Positions 10,176-18,815 are shown, numbered from the stretch's first letter. The stretch: 60,612 nucleotides of DNA from Shewanella sp. c952 (GCF_019654975.1 NZ_BPEW01000026.1:1-60612); one strand, 5' to 3'. Notes: a model not told the origin generated them from the letters alone. A program made the numbers and translations.

Positions 10176-10889
10176 ATGAATGGCAGGCTTTATAAATTAC
10201 AAAAATTAAAAAAAGTCTGCCAATTCACTTTGACTGGATTGGCTTTATCTGTGTCCTCACTTTATCTGGATGCAGACCCAATACCGCAATTAGACGAAGC
10301 CCACATAACCCAAACCATAGAGTCTCAATATGGAGAACGGGCGGGTAAACGCATTAGGGCTTGGTTTAAAATAATTGATGAAGCTAAGGGGCTACAAGAT
10401 AGCGATAAGATATTAATGGTTAATAATTTTTTTAACCTTTTTCATTTTGTCGATGATATAAAACTTTGGGGAAATAAGAATTATTGGGCAACGCCAATGG
10501 AATTTATTGGTGTTAGCGGTGGCGATTGCGAAGACTTCTCAATCGCAAAATATTTCACGCTACTGCAGCTTGGCGTTTCAGAAGATAAATTACGCATTAC
10601 CATGGTTAAGGCCACGAGCGTTAACCAGTACCATATGGTGCTTGCGTATTATGAAACTCCCTCCTCTATTCCTCTCGTTTTAGATAATCTTGATAAATCT
10701 ATAAAGCCAGCAACTCAGCGTAAAGATCTTATACCGGTATACAGTTTTAACGGTCGACAATTGTGGCTAAATAAAGAAAAAGGACGAGGCGTTCTGGCAG
10801 GCTCTTCATCGAAACTTGCGAAATGGAATGACCTAAAGCATCGTTTAGGTGTTGAACGACTAAAGCAACCTAAACTAAAACTGGAGTAG
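10176..10889 (+). CDS. bpfG: Periplasmic transglutaminase-like cysteine protease (LapG-type)
   Basis: A 237-residue BTLCP-family protease that clips the adhesin near its N-terminus and frees it from the surface. The catalytic triad can be read: Cys 118 in GGDCEDFS, His 153 in NQYHMV and Asp 170 in VLDNLD; the spacings (35 and 17) are close to those of Pseudomonas LapG. Asp 117 and Glu 119 flank the Cys and match the calcium ligands of LapG. A hydrophobic segment at about 14-32 acts as signal or anchor. AGGAG stands 15 bases before the ATG, a rather long spacing. It lies directly before its inhibitor-receptor gene bpfD. Confidence 0.94.
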   Translation: MNGRLYKLQKLKKVCQFTLTGLALSVSSLYLDADPIPQLDEAHITQTIESQYGERAGKRIRAWFKIIDEAKGLQDSDKILMVNNFFNLFHFVDDIKLWGNKNYWATPMEFIGVSGGDCEDFSIAKYFTLLQLGVSEDKLRITMVKATSVNQYHMVLAYYETPSSIPLVLDNLDKSIKPATQRKDLIPVYSFNGRQLWLNKEKGRGVLAGSSSKLAKWNDLKHRLGVERLKQPKLKLE

Positions 10890-10897
10890 TTAACAAG

Positions 10898-12820
10898 ATG
10901 ACACTGTTTCGACAGATATACACACTTCTGTTTGCACTGTTTTTGCTAGTAGTAGCGAGTTTAGGTTATGTGCAGTTTACCGAGACTCAAAGCTTTCTTA
11001 CTAAGCAGATGGAGTCTGACCTCAACAATACCAGTAACTCGCTCGGTATAATGCTGGTACCTGATTTAGAGGCTGGCGACATCGTTGGTGCAGAAACCTT
11101 AATCAATGTGATCTTTGAAGGCGGCTATTACCAAGAAGTAAAGCTAACTTGGTTAGTTGATGGTAAGCAACAAGTTTGGCAAAACCCATTGACTATCGAG
11201 GGCGTGCCGCAGTGGTTTATTGACCTTGATCTATTTAAAACCATTCGCCGGGAAAGCACGATTACAACAGGCTGGATCCAACTCGCTAGACTTGAGATTA
11301 CCGCCCACCCAGGTTTTGGCTACCATGAGCTATGGCGCACCATGACCAATGCAATCATGGTTTTCTCAGTATTATTTTTAATCGCTATTATCCTCGCTCG
11401 CGTTGGCCTAACTTGGATTTTAAGACCACTACATGAAATTGCAGAGCATGCCAAAGAGATTGCCGATAGAAAATTTGGCCCTGATATGGCAGTTCCTAAA
11501 ACTCGCGAATTAAAATCGGTGGTACAGGCTTTCAATAGCATGTCAGCTCAGCTTAAACAGATTTTCAGCTCTCTCGATGAAGAGGTCGGTGAACTCAGAA
11601 AGAAAAATCTTGTAGACCAAGTCTCAACCCTACCTAATCGCCAATATATGATGGGAAGACTTAGCGGTTGGTTAAGTGAGCCTAAAAATGGCGCATTAAT
11701 CATGGCCAAAATGGATTGGCTAGAAGAAGTGCATAGCAAGTATGGCTATCAAGTTAGAGATGAGACCATCAAACTTTTATCACAGAAGATGAAGCAACAT
11801 TTAGATGGCGTTAGCACTTCTGTTATTGCGCGTATTGCAGCCTATGAGTTTGCATTTTTGATTACGAGCTCTGAGCATGAGCAGACCAGTAAATATCTAC
11901 AAACACTTATTCGTACCATTAACCAAGAGATCTCCAAAGCAGGCTGCAAGCCAAACGAAGGGTTTGCACTTGGTATTGCCGAGCGTAAAGGGCAAATGAC
12001 GGTAAGTGACATTTTAGCGCAGGCTGATAATGCACTACAAAAGTCACTTCAAGAAAACAAAGTCTTCCACTGGTTTGAGACCAGTGAAAAACAGCTGTTC
12101 ACCCGTGAGCAATGGCGAGAGCATTTAAGTAGCGCAATTAGTGCTGGTAAATTTAAGTTTAAATGGCAGCCAATATTGCTTAATGACAATGATGCGGTGT
12201 TACAAAGAGAGCTCTATTGTCAGCTCGAAATAGGTGACAAGAAAATATTCGCTGGTCAATTCATGCCCTACATTGAGCTATTGTCTTTAGGCAGCTTGCT
12301 CGATAAGTGCTTAATAGAGACCATCAGCAGCAAAGCACTGCTGGATCGTAATTTTGAACCTATCGCGATTAACCTGACTTTCGAAAGTATCAACGATACA
12401 GAGTTCCACCAGTGGCTTAACAAGTTACTGCGTTCATCAGTTTTAAGAGAACGCATCTGTTTTGATATCCCAGAAGCAGCTGTATATAGCAGCCCAGAAG
12501 CCTGTGAAGCTTTGTGTACAATCATTAGAGATAACGGTGCACATTTTGGCATTGATCATTTTGGTCGCCAATTTGGCTCAATGAGCTACTTACAGAACTT
12601 ACGACCAAGTTACGTCAAACTCGACCAGTCTTTCGCCTATTATGATGAAAGTGAGCATAGTAGTGAATTATGCCGCGCGCTGATTAACGTGGCTAAAGGG
12701 CTGGATATCGAGGTGATAGTCACCGGCATTGAAGAGAAACAACAGCTCGAGCGCTTTGTTCCTTTAAAGACCAATGCCTATATGGGCTATGTTTCGCCAC
12801 CCGTCGATATAGAGCTATAG
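10898..12820 (+). CDS. bpfD: Inside-out c-di-GMP receptor, degenerate GGDEF-EAL (LapD-type)
   Basis: A 640-residue inner-membrane receptor. Two membrane segments (about 5-24 and 146-168) enclose a periplasmic LapD/MoxY domain containing Trp 126 in a GW loop, equivalent to the Trp by which LapD grips LapG. HAMP, GGDEF and EAL domains follow. The GGDEF signature is replaced by AAYEF, the EAL triplet by REL, and the DDFG site reads DHFG, so neither synthesis nor breakdown of c-di-GMP is expected. In the known model c-di-GMP binding to the EAL fold makes the periplasmic domain hold the protease, so the adhesin stays on the cell. Last gene of the operon; a terminator follows. Confidence 0.94.
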   Translation: MTLFRQIYTLLFALFLLVVASLGYVQFTETQSFLTKQMESDLNNTSNSLGIMLVPDLEAGDIVGAETLINVIFEGGYYQEVKLTWLVDGKQQVWQNPLTIEGVPQWFIDLDLFKTIRRESTITTGWIQLARLEITAHPGFGYHELWRTMTNAIMVFSVLFLIAIILARVGLTWILRPLHEIAEHAKEIADRKFGPDMAVPKTRELKSVVQAFNSMSAQLKQIFSSLDEEVGELRKKNLVDQVSTLPNRQYMMGRLSGWLSEPKNGALIMAKMDWLEEVHSKYGYQVRDETIKLLSQKMKQHLDGVSTSVIARIAAYEFAFLITSSEHEQTSKYLQTLIRTINQEISKAGCKPNEGFALGIAERKGQMTVSDILAQADNALQKSLQENKVFHWFETSEKQLFTREQWREHLSSAISAGKFKFKWQPILLNDNDAVLQRELYCQLEIGDKKIFAGQFMPYIELLSLGSLLDKCLIETISSKALLDRNFEPIAINLTFESINDTEFHQWLNKLLRSSVLRERICFDIPEAAVYSSPEACEALCTIIRDNGAHFGIDHFGRQFGSMSYLQNLRPSYVKLDQSFAYYDESEHSSELCRALINVAKGLDIEVIVTGIEEKQQLERFVPLKTNAYMGYVSPPVDIEL

Positions 12821-12844
12821 AGAAAACAGCTTAAGTAAATAAAT

Positions 12845-12869
12845 AAAGGCCTCATTAGAGGCCTTTTTT
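12845..12869 (+). terminator. Rho-independent terminator of the adhesin operon
   Basis: A stem AAAGGCCTC/GAGGCCTTT (12845-12853 with 12858-12866) with a 4-base loop runs into a T-run, 24 bases after the bpfD stop. Confidence 0.9.
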
Positions 12870-13225
12870 GAACAATAGCCTGCCTTCATCAAAACACAAT
12901 CAACCACAAACAGATAATGATGAAGTCGAAACATGACTCATGTACAATCCAAGCAACACTTGTAAATACTTACCACTAAAAAGCTAGACTATTGCGTTAG
13001 TTTGCAACAAAGTTTAGATTTCTAGGCTAAGTTACTTTTTATTCGACAAGTATCCCAAGCATTATGCTGTTCAGTTGCAAACTGATAGGCCTGCTAAAGA
13101 TTCTCACTAATAGTCGCTCGAAAAGTCTCTTTGATATAACACCAACAAATCCAATGGAATAATACTTTGCCTAGCCTTTCAAAGATTTCGGACCATATCG
13201 CTTTCTCAATAAGTCAGTTTACATT
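12870..13225. other. Intergenic region, 356 bp, with a spaced inverted repeat
   Basis: No gene is seen. The sequence is AT-rich and must hold the promoter of the MipA/OmpV gene. The only structure noted is AGTTTGCAAC at 12999-13008 and its exact inverse GTTGCAAACT at 13074-13083, 65 bases apart, which could be two half-sites for a regulator, perhaps the response regulator encoded downstream (inference). Confidence 0.4.
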
Positions 13226-14098
13226 ATGAATAGTGTCTTTTTGAATTCACCACGACATTTTATGAGAATACTTTTGCTCATACTAACGTTCGTGCCCACG
13301 ACTGTATCAGCATCAGATATAGCTACCAGTGTAGCCGGAGGCGTTGATAACCGTCTTGAAAATGGAGGCTACTTTGAGCTAGGAGCGAGTGTATATAGCG
13401 TCAATAAAGTGGATATTCGACAGAGCGAACATCAAGCGGTACAACCCTCCTTATTAATCAGCGGAATGTACCAATATAACGGCCTTTTTGTTGAAATGGT
13501 TCATCAATCTCAAGATGGTATCAATCTAGGCTATAACTTTTGGAATTCAAAAAATTGGTCATTAGATCTGTTAGTCGCCAACCTCAAAAGTTCATGGGCT
13601 CGTCCTGAAGGCGTAGACCCTGCGACCCTTAATGAGGCAGAACGTAATAGTTATCTCATGTCCGAAGATTCAATTTATGTAGGAGCCGGCTTTCGTGCCA
13701 CCCGCTATTGGGATGATCATTATGTATTTCAGTACCGAATCGTCAGCGACTATTACGATGACCAAGGGATACAGAGTTCAGCACGATTAGGAAAGTCTTG
13801 GCAAATACGCAACTGGAACTTTCACGCGTTAGGCAGCGTTGAATACTCATCAGCAACACTGAACCAGTACCTATTCGGTGTCAGCAGTGAAGAAGCAACA
13901 GCACTCTTTCCACAGTACCAACCTGAGAGTTCATTTAGTTACGGGGTAGAGCTCGGGGTCGCCTACCCAATTAGCGAAAGCTTTGTATTTCGAGCAATGT
14001 ATCGTATCAACATGCTCTCAGACGAAGTCACCAATAGTCCTTTTAATCAAGCTGATCACGTGTCGTTTTTTAACGCATCGATCAGCTATGTATTCTAG
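13226..14098 (+). CDS. MipA/OmpV-family outer membrane protein
   Basis: A 290-residue outer-membrane barrel of the MipA/OmpV family: N-terminal signal peptide (hydrophobic core about residues 14-30, ending VSAS), alternating aromatic strands, RYWDDHYVFQY motif and C-terminal Phe. A second in-frame ATG at 13262 would give a shorter signal peptide, and neither start has a clear ribosome site. The family is linked to peptidoglycan enzyme scaffolding (MipA) and to permeability or antibiotic stress; which applies here is unknown. It overlaps or abuts the DUF3019 gene and heads a four-gene unit with a two-component system. Confidence 0.85.
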   Translation: MNSVFLNSPRHFMRILLLILTFVPTTVSASDIATSVAGGVDNRLENGGYFELGASVYSVNKVDIRQSEHQAVQPSLLISGMYQYNGLFVEMVHQSQDGINLGYNFWNSKNWSLDLLVANLKSSWARPEGVDPATLNEAERNSYLMSEDSIYVGAGFRATRYWDDHYVFQYRIVSDYYDDQGIQSSARLGKSWQIRNWNFHALGSVEYSSATLNQYLFGVSSEEATALFPQYQPESSFSYGVELGVAYPISESFVFRAMYRINMLSDEVTNSPFNQADHVSFFNASISYVF

Positions 14099-14105
14099 GT
14101 GGCTT

Positions 14106-14495
14106 ATGAATAGATTTTATTCCTGGTTACCGCTAATCTTATTTACAGCCCCATCGGTAGCCTCTGAGCATAAACCACCTATCGCTTTTACTGCGACACC
14201 AGAGCAATGTGTTGCTTTACACAAAGGGCAGATTTGCTATCAAGATGTGCTATTCCAATGGCAAACACCAGCGGTTGGTCGCTTCTGTTTAACGCTACCA
14301 CAGAGCCAGCAACCGTTAACATGTTGGGACGGAAAAGCGCTGCAGCAATTTAAATACAGCTTCGAAAGTGACTCCACCACAACATTTTTATTAGTCAATC
14401 AAGATAACTTAAATGCGATTGCAGAGGTAAAGGTTGTAGTGACTTGGGTTTACAAAGCGCCAAAGCAAAGCCCGTCTGGCTGGAGACTATTTTAA
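14106..14495 (+). CDS. DUF3019 periplasmic protein
   Basis: A small secreted protein of about 129 residues with a signal peptide (MNRFYSWL..., cleavage near SVAS). The mature part has four Cys (EQCVAL, QICYQD, RFCLTL, LTCWDG), likely two disulfides, and a beta-rich pattern. It belongs to DUF3019, a family usually found with MipA/OmpV genes and two-component systems in Shewanella and relatives. The ATG at 14106 has AGGTGG just upstream; an alternative ATG at 14088 would overlap the preceding gene. Function is not known; a periplasmic partner or inhibitor of the sensor kinase or the barrel would fit the context. Confidence 0.8.
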   Translation: MNRFYSWLPLILFTAPSVASEHKPPIAFTATPEQCVALHKGQICYQDVLFQWQTPAVGRFCLTLPQSQQPLTCWDGKALQQFKYSFESDSTTTFLLVNQDNLNAIAEVKVVVTWVYKAPKQSPSGWRLF

Positions 14496-14497
14496 TA

Positions 14498-15193
14498 ATG
14501 GCGAATGTGAAACACATATTGGTTGTCGAAGACGATAGCTCGCTGGCAGAGTGGATAAGTGATTACTTACTCGACCATGGATACAGTATTACTGTTGCAA
14601 ATCAGGGCGATTATGCGCTAGCAATGATCGCAGAAGAGCAGCCTGATTTAGTGCTATTAGACGTCATGCTACCCGTTAAAAATGGTTTCGATGTCTGTAA
14701 AGAAGCCCGGGCTTTCTATACCGGGCCAATTCTATTTATGACCGCTTGTGTTGAAGATGGTGATGAAATTCAAGGGTTAGAGGTTGGTGCTGATGATTAC
14801 CTGACTAAACCTATTCGCCCACAAGTTATGCTTGCTCGAATCAAAGCCCTACTGCGCCGCGCAACTGACGATAATATAAAACAACAACTGGTATTCGACT
14901 CTTTAACCCTAAATGCAGCGGCTAAATCTGTCACCATTGAACAACAAATCTTAGATCTAAATGCAAATGAGTTTGATGTTTTATGGTTGCTGGCACTGAA
15001 GGTGGGCACTGTCGTTAGCCGTACCGCTCTAATTGCCGAGCTAAGAGGGATTGAATATGACGGCTTTGATCGCTCTATCGATATTCGTATATCGCGCCTA
15101 CGAAAAAAGCTACATGAAGCGAAAAATCAGCCCTATAAGATCAAAACCATTAGAGGTAAAGGTTATCTATTTTGCCGTGAAGATGAATCATAG
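14498..15193 (+). CDS. OmpR/PhoB-family response regulator
   Basis: A 231-residue regulator. The receiver domain (about 5-118) has the acidic pair VVEDD at 9-13, phosphoacceptor Asp 55 (LLLDVMLP-like context) and the conserved Thr and Lys (FMTA, LTKP). The C-terminal winged helix (about 130-228) ends with the usual SRLRKKL and IRGKGYLF motifs. The start is set at ATG 14498, two bases after the DUF3019 stop; longer in-frame versions would run into that gene. Paired with the kinase 30 bases downstream. Targets are unknown; the MipA/OmpV-DUF3019 genes are the obvious candidates. Confidence 0.92.
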   Translation: MANVKHILVVEDDSSLAEWISDYLLDHGYSITVANQGDYALAMIAEEQPDLVLLDVMLPVKNGFDVCKEARAFYTGPILFMTACVEDGDEIQGLEVGADDYLTKPIRPQVMLARIKALLRRATDDNIKQQLVFDSLTLNAAAKSVTIEQQILDLNANEFDVLWLLALKVGTVVSRTALIAELRGIEYDGFDRSIDIRISRLRKKLHEAKNQPYKIKTIRGKGYLFCREDES

Positions 15194-15223
15194 CTATCGA
15201 TATACTGTGACTAGGTCATAAAA

Positions 15224-16507
15224 ATGAAAAAATTAATCATCTCACTCGTACTGGTCGTGCTTGCAGCCATTATCAGTCTAGGTTGGTCAATAAGTGAATT
15301 TGCCTCATTACAAAACCCTGATACTAATATACCGAGTACTAACGAACAGTTAGCCGCATTAAAATTAGTGGGCGTTACATTATCGCGTACCCTTGCTGGC
15401 GATGAAGCCCATCAACAAAAGTTTATCGACAACTGGAATCAACAGAACCAGCAGCAGATGTCACTGATCCCAGAGGCTGCATTTATGCTACCCCCCTCAT
15501 TAAAACTACAATTTGATAATGAAAAGACCCTAGCGCTGGAGTCTGACGAGGGCATATCACTGCACTACCTAATACCTGATACTGACCAAGTGCTCAATAT
15601 CAAAACCCAACTCACCTCACCTGAAGAAAAAAGCTTTGACCTCAATAAGCTTTATACCATGTTGTTTTATATTGGTGTCGTGGCGATATTATTAGTATGG
15701 GTATCACCGCTTATCAGGCAATTATTAACCCTAAGCAAAACAACTCAAGCATTTGGTATGGGAGAGTTACAACAGCGAATTGACGTCAGCAAAACATCCT
15801 ATATTGGTACAATTGAAACTGAATTTAACCGGATGGCCGATCGCATCCAGCAGTTAATTGATGATAATAAATTACTTAGTAGAGCCGTATCTCACGACCT
15901 TAAAACCCCTATTGCACGTTTACGTTTCGGCATTGAAGCACTTGAGGAAACTCAAAATCAACAACTGCGGGTTAAGTACTTTAAGCGACTAAATTGCGAT
16001 ATTGATGCGATGGAGGAACTGGTTGCAACACTATTAAACTATGCACGCCTTGACCAAGCGAATATTCAGCCTGAATTGCAGCCAGTTGAACTTAATGCCT
16101 GGTTAGAAAGAAAACTAGTTGGACTAGCCGACAATCGCTTACAACTGCAATATATTCCCGCATCGCAATCTATAATGGTCAATACGGATCCTAAATATCT
16201 ATCGATGCAACTTGCTAATTTACTCAGCAATGCAGAACGTTTTGGTCAGTCAAAAATTAAGGTTCGAGTAGAACTTGTGGATAACACGACTTGGCTACAC
16301 GTTGAAGATGATGGCTACGGAATTGATGAAGCAGAAATCGAACAAGTGGTTAAGCCTTTTGTCCGAGGCCAGCAAAGTCGAGACAATGCAGGCCACGGTA
16401 TGGGACTTGCCATCGTCAAACGCATTGGAGATTGGATGGGAACAGAGCTTATTATTAGCCGTTCTATTGAGCTTGGCGGGGCAAAAATATCATTAAAGTT
16501 TAAATAA
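15224..16507 (+). CDS. Sensor histidine kinase
   Basis: A 427-residue membrane kinase with two membrane segments (about 4-24 and 140-162) bounding a ~115-residue periplasmic sensor, then HAMP, HisKA with phosphoacceptor His 224 (SHDLKTPIARL) and an HATPase domain with N box LLSNAERFG, G1 DDGYGID and G2 GHGMGLAIV. It resembles the RstB/CpxA type kinases in layout. The periplasmic domain is Gln-rich and unlike any sensor fold I can name. It is the last gene of the unit; the hairpin at 16540-16571 follows. Confidence 0.9.
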   Translation: MKKLIISLVLVVLAAIISLGWSISEFASLQNPDTNIPSTNEQLAALKLVGVTLSRTLAGDEAHQQKFIDNWNQQNQQQMSLIPEAAFMLPPSLKLQFDNEKTLALESDEGISLHYLIPDTDQVLNIKTQLTSPEEKSFDLNKLYTMLFYIGVVAILLVWVSPLIRQLLTLSKTTQAFGMGELQQRIDVSKTSYIGTIETEFNRMADRIQQLIDDNKLLSRAVSHDLKTPIARLRFGIEALEETQNQQLRVKYFKRLNCDIDAMEELVATLLNYARLDQANIQPELQPVELNAWLERKLVGLADNRLQLQYIPASQSIMVNTDPKYLSMQLANLLSNAERFGQSKIKVRVELVDNTTWLHVEDDGYGIDEAEIEQVVKPFVRGQQSRDNAGHGMGLAIVKRIGDWMGTELIISRSIELGGAKISLKFK

Positions 16508-16539
16508 CCAATCACCGCTAACTCTCGCATTGCAGCAAA

Positions 16540-16571
16540 ACATATAAGCGCCCTTGAGGGCGCTTATATGT
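16540..16571. terminator. Bidirectional terminator hairpin
   Basis: A perfect 14-bp stem (16540-16553 with 16558-16571) with a TTGA loop lies between convergent genes. The T-run (TTTT) is on the minus-strand side, so it best serves the lipoprotein gene, but it should also stop the kinase transcript. Confidence 0.8.
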
Positions 16572-16578
16572 CCACTGC

Positions 16579-17064
16579 TTAGCTATCAGAAGAGATATTA
16601 CTCAGAATGTAGCTGGTATCGTAAATACGTACTCCTGAACTCGCTGGGTGCTGCTTAAGACCTGTGACCTCAACAACGGTAGATGTCTCTTTATCAATTG
16701 TAGCGCTACCCCATAAGATATCGCTAGTGGTAGTGCCTGCACCAAATTGGCCAACCGAGTCTCGGTTAGTTTGCTCATTAGTAAAGGTAAAATAGGGGTA
16801 ACCTGCTTTTTGGCACAGCTCTGCAGATTTCAACATGACATACTTTCGTGTCAGCGCCCTATCAGTATTAGTATTGCCAACAAAACTTATCTGCCAACTA
16901 TCTGCGGCAATTTGCATTGTTTCAAAGCCTTTGCCAAAGGTCCAAAAACTCTTTTCAGTATCGTAAGGGGTCGCACAGGCTGTTAAAGCAAGCGCCACGA
17001 CCATACCCACCGACAGATTACGAAACGATTGCTTTCTGTGTAATCGGTTTATCATTAATTTCAT
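16579..17064 (-). CDS. CC0125/CC1285-type lipoprotein
   Basis: A ~161-residue lipoprotein with a basic N-terminus, hydrophobic stretch and lipobox (LTAC). The mature part has the family pattern WQISFVGN...T...Y.MLKSAELC.KAGYPYF. Two adjacent ATGs (17067 and 17064) occur; AGGG on the minus strand favours 17064. No function is established for the family. The upstream region consists almost at once (12-15 bases) of the MITE-like element, so its promoter must lie in that element or transcription must come from the MipA/OmpV gene behind it. Confidence 0.72.
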   Translation of the reverse strand: MKLMINRLHRKQSFRNLSVGMVVALALTACATPYDTEKSFWTFGKGFETMQIAADSWQISFVGNTNTDRALTRKYVMLKSAELCQKAGYPYFTFTNEQTNRDSVGQFGAGTTTSDILWGSATIDKETSTVVEVTGLKQHPASSGVRIYDTSYILSNISSDS

Positions 17065-17078
17065 CATATCCCTGCCTT

Positions 17079-17357
17079 ATACCAATTACATTAAGTATTT
17101 GACCCGTTCAGAGCCCCTCAGTGTTTTCAATTCAAAGCGCATTGCAAAAGAAATGTTTATTCTCTTTTGAGCCAATACAAAGCAAAGGTGGAAAGACTGA
17201 GGTGCTCACTTAGTGCAGCTAAGGTAAAAAATTGGCAAAACTCTGTATGCTTCGCTATGGAATTTGGATATAGAATAACTATTTGCTCAAATCCCACTAC
17301 TTGCCTACAGCGTTTTCAATTCCCGCTGAACGGTCAAACTTTTAATACAATTGGTAT
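17079..17357. mobile_element. MITE-like element of 279 bp
   Basis: The ends are inverted repeats: ATACCAATTACATTAA at 17079-17094 and its inverse ending at 17357 match at 14 of 16 bases, and the match resumes inside (TTTGACC-GTTCAG on both sides), giving about 35-40 bp of imperfect terminal repeat. A direct repeat of CAG(T/C)GTTTTCAATTC also lies inside. No transposase is encoded; a short ORF inside is the element itself read as protein. It fills the gap between two minus-strand genes almost exactly. Confidence 0.72.
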
Positions 17358-17363
17358 TAATCT

Positions 17364-18140
17364 TTAAAAACTATAATTAACACCTAAGGTCGTTACCCAC
17401 TGGTTATTGCTGTCGATAAGCGGCGAGTCAGCCATATCGGAGCTTAGGCGTGAATAACCTGTTGCTTGGGTAATATCTAGATGCTCACTAATAGGAACCA
17501 CCATTGCGTAACCTACCTTATAAGCAAATGCCCCATCAGCTTGATATACAGGACGATTAACTGTGGCATCAGATTTAGAGACCCCAGTGTAATAGTTCAC
17601 GTAGTCTTTACTAAAGTAATGAACGCCTGCATAAGGCACGAAATCAGCAAAGCCAATATTCATCGGATGGTAATAGGTGACGTCAGCTTGGTAACCATCA
17701 TAAACACCGGTTACATCATGTTGGAATTTTCCAGAGAGAGTACCTTGTCCTAGGTGAAGGTCGGCATTTAAGCCTAAATCTCCACTAATTTTACGATCTT
17801 TCATGCCTTTTAAAATATCAGCATCATCTGCGTCAAAAGCTGGGTTTGCAGTCGCAAAAATACTGAAGTTAATGGCACTATCATTTGAGCCAAAGAAGCG
17901 GTAATTCACACCCGCGAGATCAGCATTAAAGTCCTCGCCATGATAACCACCGTTAATATAGACACCTGTTTTATGGTCCTGCCCTTTATAAAACTCACTG
18001 CCTGTTGCGGCACCAGCACCCGCAAAAAACTGCCCTTGATGACTGTATATGTTGCCGTTGCGAATATAGGTATTACCGCCCTCTGCGAATGCGGCATTAG
18101 ACAATAAGATAGCTGAGATAGCGAAATAGATTTTATTCAT
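17364..18140 (-). CDS. Second MipA/OmpV-family outer membrane protein
   Basis: A 258-residue outer-membrane barrel with a clear signal peptide (MNKIYFAISAILLSNAAFA). Gly/aromatic-rich strands and a C-terminal TTLGVNYSF fit the MipA/OmpV family. The start is ATG 18140 with AAGGA 8 bases upstream; the open frame continues further but only through the decayed tRNA repeats. It is a distant relative of the barrel at 13226, suggesting that the area specialises in this family. Directly downstream lies the MITE-like element. Confidence 0.78.
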   Translation of the reverse strand: MNKIYFAISAILLSNAAFAEGGNTYIRNGNIYSHQGQFFAGAGAATGSEFYKGQDHKTGVYINGGYHGEDFNADLAGVNYRFFGSNDSAINFSIFATANPAFDADDADILKGMKDRKISGDLGLNADLHLGQGTLSGKFQHDVTGVYDGYQADVTYYHPMNIGFADFVPYAGVHYFSKDYVNYYTGVSKSDATVNRPVYQADGAFAYKVGYAMVVPISEHLDITQATGYSRLSSDMADSPLIDSNNQWVTTLGVNYSF

Positions 18141-18403
18141 GGAGTTAGTCCTTTTACATCGTTCAAATGACAGTGAGCTCACTATATTTGATGTCGATTT
18201 AGGACTCTGTATCCAAATGTATCCTGAGAAACAATCTGCAGATACATCCTTGAGAAGCTGCTCCCCATTAAGGTATCCAGTCGTTAAAGTGGGACGCTTT
18301 TCTTTTTTAATCCAATCGAAAAACCTCTTGATTTCTCTAGAGGCTTTTCGAAAGTGGCCGGTCGTTAATGTTGGATTCAAATACTTTCTTTATAACGAAC
18401 TAA

Positions 18404-18433
18404 CAAAAAAGCCCTTCGATTACTCGAAGGGCT
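18404..18433 (-). terminator. Relic terminator hairpin in the decayed tRNA array
   Basis: A perfect 10-bp stem (18410-18419 with 18424-18433), followed on the minus strand by a run of T. It sits behind the tRNA remnant at 18439-18474 as the live terminator sits behind the intact tRNA-Pro. A weaker, partly broken relative lies at 18321-18345. Confidence 0.7.
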
Positions 18434-18491
18434 TAATGCAAAGTGGTCGGTCGTTAAAGCTGGATTCGAATCTCTTTTTCTCGCTAAAACG

Positions 18492-18523
18492 AAAAAAGCC
18501 TCTTGATTTCTCAAGAGGCTTTT
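18492..18523 (-). terminator. Terminator of the tRNA operon
   Basis: A perfect 13-bp stem (18494-18506 with 18511-18523), loop TTTC, with a T-run on the minus strand, 7 bases past the CCA end of the last tRNA-Pro. Confidence 0.88.
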
Positions 18524-18529
18524 CGAAAG

Positions 18530-18606
<77 letters not shown>

Positions 18607-18718
18607 TAAACTTTTTAAAGATATCGTTATCATGTTAATACATGATATCTCCTTAATGACTCGGAGACGACAATCTTTTGTCTTGCTAAATACCGAGTAA
18701 ACTCGTTACTTATTAATG

Positions 18719-18795
<77 letters not shown>

Positions 18796-18815
18796 AGTCA
18801 ATATTGATGTTTAAA

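Larger units (their letters stand above)
18273..18529 (-). repeat. Tandem decayed tRNA-Pro 3' ends with terminators
   Basis: Reading away from tRNA-Pro, units of about 80-90 bp recur: a terminator-like hairpin followed by a remnant of the tRNA 3' end. The remnants are at 18439-18474 (keeps AAAGTGGTCGGT and TGGATTCGAA), 18347-18384 (AAAGTGGCCGGT, TGGATTCAAA) and, weakest, 18273-18297. The block GTCGTTAA.G recurs at 18280, 18361 and 18450. These look like leftovers of lost tRNA-Pro copies or of old integration sites. The region separates the tRNA cluster from the MipA/OmpV gene. Confidence 0.75.

Noticed and set aside
17167..17367. 66-residue plus-strand frame inside the MITE-like element
   Set aside because: Its end is the terminal repeat read as protein; such frames recur with element copies and lack a ribosome site.
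18273..18529. CRISPR-like array near the tRNAs
   Set aside because: Only three or four imperfect units; the repeats are tRNA 3' ends and terminators, with no uniform spacers and no cas genes.
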